Assembly: GCA_019752775.1 (NCBI GenBank)
Contig: JAIELU010000071.1
Coordinates: 1-8,913, forward strand
Length of the DNA stretch: 8,913 nt
Direction of reading: 5' to 3'
Source of the DNA: Campylobacterales bacterium
GTDB taxonomy: Bacteria; Campylobacterota; Campylobacteria; Campylobacterales; Arcobacteraceae
Positions 5,820-8,913 of the stretch are shown piece by piece. The position numbers were made by a program, and so were the translations under genes. The notes under the pieces are model-generated. The model was given only the letters and a program-made list of their open reading frames with translations. It did no database searches and was not told the DNA's origin. Positions within the stretch are counted from its first letter, which is position 1, and every line of letters begins with the position of its first letter.

Positions 5820-6857
5820 ATGAGAAAGTTTAATGTTGCAGTTGTAGGAGCTACTGGGGCTGTGGGAGAAGAGTTATTTAGAGTTTTAGCTGAGTATGAT
5901 TTTCCAATTAATAAATTAATACCATTAGCTAGTTCAAGAAGTGCTGGTTCAAAAGTTGAATATAAAAATAAAGAAATTACAGTTTTAGAATTAACTGAAA
6001 CTTGTTTTGAAGAAAATGATATTGAAATTGCATTTTTTAGTGCAGGTGGAAGCGTTTCTGAAAAATTTGCAAAATTTGCAGTTGAAGCAGGAGCTGTTGT
6101 TATAGATAACACAAGTCATTTTAGAATGGATCCAAAAGTTCCGTTAGTTGTTCCTGAAGTTAATCCAGAAGATATTAAGTTATGGAGAGAATCAGGAATT
6201 ATTGCAAATCCAAATTGTTCAACTATTCAAATGGTTATGTCACTAAAACCACTTGATGAATTATATGGAATTAAAAGAGTTGATGTTTCAACTTATCAAG
6301 CTGTTTCAGGTGCTGGGAAAACTGGAATGGAAGAACTTGTAAAACAAATGCAAGCATTTTTTAATTTTAAATTAGATGAAGCAGAAGTGAAAGCTTTTCC
6401 TCATCAAATAGCACTTAATGTAATTCCTCAAATTGATGTCGCTACTGATAATGGTTTTACTAAAGAAGAAATGAAAATGGTAAAAGAAACACAAAAAATT
6501 ATGCATAAAGAGATGCAAATAGCAGCAACTTGTGTAAGAGTTCCCGTTTTAAGATCACATAGTGAATCAATAACTGTAACATTTAAAGATAATGTAGATG
6601 TTGATTTAGAAAAAGTAAAAGATGTATTAAATAATTTTGAAAATGTAGAAGTTATAGATGATTTAGTAAATAAAAAATATCCAATGCCAATTATTGCAAC
6701 AGATACAGATATTACATACGTTGGAAGAATTAGAAAAGATATTTATGCTTCAAATATAATTCATTATTTTAATGTAGCTGACCAAGTAAGAGTGGGAGCT
6801 GCAACAAATGCAGTAAGAATAGCGCTTAAATGGGCAGATTTGGAAAATGACATCTAA
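5820..6857 (+). CDS. asd: Aspartate-semialdehyde dehydrogenase
   Basis: Asd reduces aspartyl phosphate to aspartate semialdehyde with NADPH. This is the branch-point precursor for diaminopimelate/lysine, threonine and methionine, in the cytoplasm. The 345-residue protein has the normal family length. The nucleotide-binding loop GATGAVG is at 10-16. SSRSAGSK at 38-45 is the phosphate-contacting segment. The nucleophile Cys133 is in IIANPNCSTIQM, and SGAGKTGMEEL lies at 163-173. Arg240 and His247 are the substrate-binding and general-acid/base residues in CVRVPVLRSHSES. All catalytic residues are present. It starts four bases after gyrA and its stop overlaps the next start (TAATG), so it sits mid-operon. 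The enzyme matters for cell-wall synthesis because it feeds diaminopimelate. Confidence 0.97.
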   Translation: MRKFNVAVVGATGAVGEELFRVLAEYDFPINKLIPLASSRSAGSKVEYKNKEITVLELTETCFEENDIEIAFFSAGGSVSEKFAKFAVEAGAVVIDNTSHFRMDPKVPLVVPEVNPEDIKLWRESGIIANPNCSTIQMVMSLKPLDELYGIKRVDVSTYQAVSGAGKTGMEELVKQMQAFFNFKLDEAEVKAFPHQIALNVIPQIDVATDNGFTKEEMKMVKETQKIMHKEMQIAATCVRVPVLRSHSESITVTFKDNVDVDLEKVKDVLNNFENVEVIDDLVNKKYPMPIIATDTDITYVGRIRKDIYASNIIHYFNVADQVRVGAATNAVRIALKWADLENDI

Positions 6858-7369
6858 TGTTAGAAAAAATTTTTGAAAATGCTATGTGGAAAGCAAGACT
6901 TTTTGTTTTACTTCCAGTTATTTTTGGACTTATTGGTGCAGGAATACTTTTTGTAGTTGCTTCAATAGATATTTTTAATGTTTTATCTTATACATTAGAT
7001 GTTTACTGGAATGGATTACATCCTGAAAATTTTCATGAAGAGATAGTAAGTAAAATTATTGGCGCAGTTGATTTATATTTAATTGCAGTTGTAATGTTGA
7101 TTTTTGCATTTGGTATTTATGAATTATTTATTTCAAAAATTGATGCAGCGGAAGAAACTTCTGCTGGAAATAATATTTTAGCAATTCATTCATTAGATCA
7201 ATTAAAAGATAAAATTGCAAAAGTTATTGTGATGGTATTAATTGTAAGTTTTTTTCAAAAGGTATTGCATACAAGTTATGATGGAGCATTACAAATGCTT
7301 TATTTTGCTTTATCAATTGGAATATTATCTGTAGGACTTTACTTTTTGGGTAAAGTTGGAAAACATTAA
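6857..7369 (+). CDS. UPF0114 / YqhA-family membrane protein
   Basis: This 170-residue integral membrane protein matches the UPF0114 (YqhA) family, whose function is not established. The N-terminal pattern ENAMWKARLFVLLPVIFGL and the central IAVVMLIFAFGIYELF are typical. Four hydrophobic segments are visible: about 14-37, 66-92, 119-138 and 143-166. A loop at about 45-63 follows the first, and a polar loop at 93-118 (SKIDAAEE through SLDQLKDKI) follows the second. There is no signal peptide separate from the first membrane helix. Its ATG overlaps the asd stop codon by one base (TAATG) and no strong Shine-Dalgarno is seen, so translation probably depends on ribosomes finishing asd. Neighbours give no firm functional clue. 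The family call is good; the biochemical role is unknown. Confidence 0.88.
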   Translation: MLEKIFENAMWKARLFVLLPVIFGLIGAGILFVVASIDIFNVLSYTLDVYWNGLHPENFHEEIVSKIIGAVDLYLIAVVMLIFAFGIYELFISKIDAAEETSAGNNILAIHSLDQLKDKIAKVIVMVLIVSFFQKVLHTSYDGALQMLYFALSIGILSVGLYFLGKVGKH

Positions 7370-7380
7370 AAAGGTAAAAA

Positions 7381-8418
7381 ATGTCAAAAATATTTGTAGA
7401 TGCGTGTTTTAGAAAACCAACTCCATATACACCTGTATGGATGATGAGACAAGCAGGAAGATACCTTTCTGAATATATGAAAGTAAGAGCCCAAGCTGGA
7501 AACTTTTTAAATCTTTGTCATAATCCAGTCCTTGCTGCTGAGGTAACAATCCAACCTCTTGATATTGTAGGTGTTGATGCAGCAATTTTATTTTCAGATA
7601 TTTTAGTTATACCAAATGAAATGGGGATGCACTTAGATTTTATAAAAGGCGAAGGTCCTATTTTTAAAGATCCAATTGTAAATGAAGCAGATATAGATGC
7701 ATTAATTGGTGCTGAAATTGCTGCTAATAAATTAACATATGTTTACGAAACAATAAAACTTTTAAAACAGCAGTTACCAGAAGATAAAGCACTTATAGGA
7801 TTTACAGGTGCTCCTTGGACCTTAGCTACTTATATGATTGAAGGACAAGGAACAAAAACTTATAATCTTTGTAAAAAAATGATGTATTCAGAACCTGAGC
7901 TTTTACATAAAATTTTAAGAAAAGTAACTGAAGTAGTAAAGTTTTATATGGAAAAACAAATTGAAGCAGGTATTGATGTTGTCCAAATCTTTGATTCATG
8001 GGCAGCTGCAATTGAACCATCAAAATACGATGAATTTTCATGGAAATATATGGTTGAAATTGCAGATTATTTAAAAGAGAAATATCCACATATTCCTATA
8101 ATTATGTTTCCAAAAGGTGTTGCTGCATTTATTGAAAGAGGTTTAGTTTATGGAAACTTCGATGTATTTGGTGTAGATTGGGGAACTCCAATGGCAATGG
8201 CTAAAGAAAAACTTGGTGGTAAATATGTACTTCAAGGAAATATGGAACCTTGTAGATTATATTCAAAAGAAGCAACTACACAATGTGTAGAGGGAATCCA
8301 AAAAATAATGCAAGGTGATGGGCATATATTTAATTTAGGTCATGGAATATTACCAGATGTTCCAGTTGAAAATGCTATTCACTTTGTAAAAGAGTGTCAA
8401 AGAGTAAGTAAAAAATAA
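7381..8418 (+). CDS. hemE: Uroporphyrinogen decarboxylase
   Basis: HemE removes the four acetate carboxyl groups of uroporphyrinogen III to give coproporphyrinogen III in heme synthesis, in the cytoplasm and without a cofactor. The 345-residue length is standard. The first signature PVWMMRQAGRYLSEY is at 18-32 with substrate-binding Arg23 and Arg27. Asp73 in LFSDILVIPNEMGM is the catalytic carboxylate. The second signature GFTGAPWTLATYMIEG is at 140-155, including Tyr151. Ser206 in FDSWAA and His321 in NLGHGILP complete the active site. AAGG (7371-7374) lies six bases before the ATG, and the gene begins 11 bases after the YqhA-like gene. It is probably the last gene of the gyrA-asd transcript. 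No internal promoter is evident. Confidence 0.98.
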   Translation: MSKIFVDACFRKPTPYTPVWMMRQAGRYLSEYMKVRAQAGNFLNLCHNPVLAAEVTIQPLDIVGVDAAILFSDILVIPNEMGMHLDFIKGEGPIFKDPIVNEADIDALIGAEIAANKLTYVYETIKLLKQQLPEDKALIGFTGAPWTLATYMIEGQGTKTYNLCKKMMYSEPELLHKILRKVTEVVKFYMEKQIEAGIDVVQIFDSWAAAIEPSKYDEFSWKYMVEIADYLKEKYPHIPIIMFPKGVAAFIERGLVYGNFDVFGVDWGTPMAMAKEKLGGKYVLQGNMEPCRLYSKEATTQCVEGIQKIMQGDGHIFNLGHGILPDVPVENAIHFVKECQRVSKK

Positions 8419-8429
8419 TCTAACAAAAA

Positions 8430-8453
8430 TTAAGTAGGAAAATTCCTACTTAA
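8430..8453. repeat. Perfect inverted repeat between hemE and the radical SAM gene
   Basis: TTAAGTAGGAA (8430-8440) and TTCCTACTTAA (8443-8453) are perfect inverted arms around AA; a realistic hairpin is nine pairs with the loop AAAATT. On the plus strand it is followed by ACTATCGAAAG, not by a T-tract, so it is a poor plus-strand intrinsic terminator. On the minus strand it is followed by TTTTTGTTA (complement of 8421-8429), as a minus-strand terminator would be. It may still end or stabilise the hemE message, or serve as an operator for the next gene. Confidence 0.7.
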
Positions 8454-8471
8454 ACTATCGAAAGAAAAATC

Positions 8472-8913
8472 ATGTCATATTCTAATTATATTATTTTTGG
8501 ACCAATTCCCTCAAGAAGATTTGGTATATCTTTGGGTGTCGATTTATCACCATCTAAAAAACAGTGTAATTTTGATTGCTTATATTGCGAACTTGAAGGT
8601 GCTAAAACAGTTGATAAGATGGATTCAAGTCCAAGTGTTTCGGAAATAATTAGTGCAATAAAAGAAAATCTGGAAAAACATTCAAAAATAGATGTGATTA
8701 CTTTAACTGCAAATGGTGAACCAACTTTATATCCAAAATTAGATGAATTAGTTGAAGAGATAAATAAGATAAAAGGAAATATTAAAACACTTATTTTATC
8801 AAATGGAAGCACAATCTATAAAAAAGATATTTTTAACACACTTTTAAAAATTGATACAGTTAAATTATCTTTAGATTGTGTAAGTGAAAAATGTTTTAAA
8901 AAACTAGATAGAA
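8472..8913 (+). CDS. Radical SAM protein, FGPxPSRR (COG0731-like) family, 3' partial
   Basis: The first 147 codons of a radical SAM enzyme are visible; the gene leaves the window at the right edge. The N-terminus FGPIPSRRFGISLGVDL at 9-25 is characteristic of a family related to COG0731. It is followed by the iron-sulfur cluster motif C32-NFD-C36-LY-C39, which binds a 4Fe-4S cluster for cleaving S-adenosylmethionine. TANGEPTLYP at 79-88 is the GExT-like SAM-binding motif, and LILSNGS and VKLSLD are core barrel strands. The ATG at 8472 is the first possible start after an in-frame TAA at 8451-8453, and the N-terminus is standard. Only a weak AAAGAA precedes it and no convincing -10 box is seen. 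The substrate is unknown; some relatives act in tRNA wybutosine-type chemistry in archaea, but that cannot be carried over here. Confidence 0.9.
   Translation, partial: MSYSNYIIFGPIPSRRFGISLGVDLSPSKKQCNFDCLYCELEGAKTVDKMDSSPSVSEIISAIKENLEKHSKIDVITLTANGEPTLYPKLDELVEEINKIKGNIKTLILSNGSTIYKKDIFNTLLKIDTVKLSLDCVSEKCFKKLDR

Noticed and set aside
5795..6112. Minus-strand open frame of 105 codons across the gyrA-asd junction
   Set aside because: It is antisense to two well-supported genes; the low-complexity Leu/Phe C-terminus is the reverse of the GyrA Glu run.
7826..8089. Minus-strand open frame of 87 codons within hemE
   Set aside because: It is inside a complete hemE with all catalytic residues, and no start signal is seen.
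8486..8812. Minus-strand open frame of 108 codons opposite the radical SAM gene
   Set aside because: The plus-strand frame carries the CX3CX2C and GExT motifs, so the minus frame is a shadow. The possible leftward terminator at 8421-8453 lies downstream of it, but the frame has no protein-like features.
1..8913. Mobile element, phage, defence system or CRISPR array
   Set aside because: No transposase, integrase, repeat-spacer pattern, tRNA-linked attachment site or composition shift is seen; the genes are core housekeeping genes in one orientation.

Overview
The window is a stretch of ordinary, densely packed chromosome from an AT-rich Campylobacterota bacterium, most probably Arcobacter or a close relative (Aliarcobacter). 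Three things point there. The sequence is visibly low in GC, with A/T-ending codons. GyrA has the epsilonproteobacterial type of quinolone-determining region, with Thr where Escherichia coli has Ser83. The gene set combines a potassium channel next to ribosomal protein L28, a DUF465 protein, ArgJ, and a gyrA-asd-hemE run. All genes read on the plus strand and I see no mobile element, tRNA, rRNA or CRISPR array.

Layout. Positions 3-200 hold the C-terminal end of an unrecognised protein. Positions 262-2786 hold rpmB (L28), a two-transmembrane potassium channel with a cytoplasmic RCK/TrkA module, and argJ (ornithine/glutamate acetyltransferase of arginine synthesis). The spacing is tight, so these three are probably one transcript. 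A small DUF465 (YdcH-like) gene at 2859-3074 has its own TATAAT box and is closed by a near-perfect intrinsic terminator at 3096-3130, so it looks monocistronic. A second run starts from a promoter near 3183: gyrA, asd, a UPF0114/YqhA membrane protein and hemE, with gaps of 4, -1 and 11 bases. After hemE there is a perfect inverted repeat (8430-8453), then the first 147 codons of a radical SAM protein that leaves the window.

How the genes work together. Most are housekeeping: translation (rpmB), DNA supercoiling (gyrA), the aspartate-family pathway to lysine/diaminopimelate, threonine and methionine (asd), arginine (argJ) and heme (hemE). They share transcripts but not a pathway, as is common in this phylum.

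I found no convincing new multi-gene system. The points most worth a second look are in the potassium channel. Its selectivity filter is non-canonical (NTGFGA in place of TVGYGD), all three glycines of its RCK dinucleotide-binding loop are replaced, and its start codon lies in a possible hairpin. Other points are the minus-strand T-tract beside the post-hemE inverted repeat and the use of the GyrA acidic-tail codons as the asd ribosome binding site.
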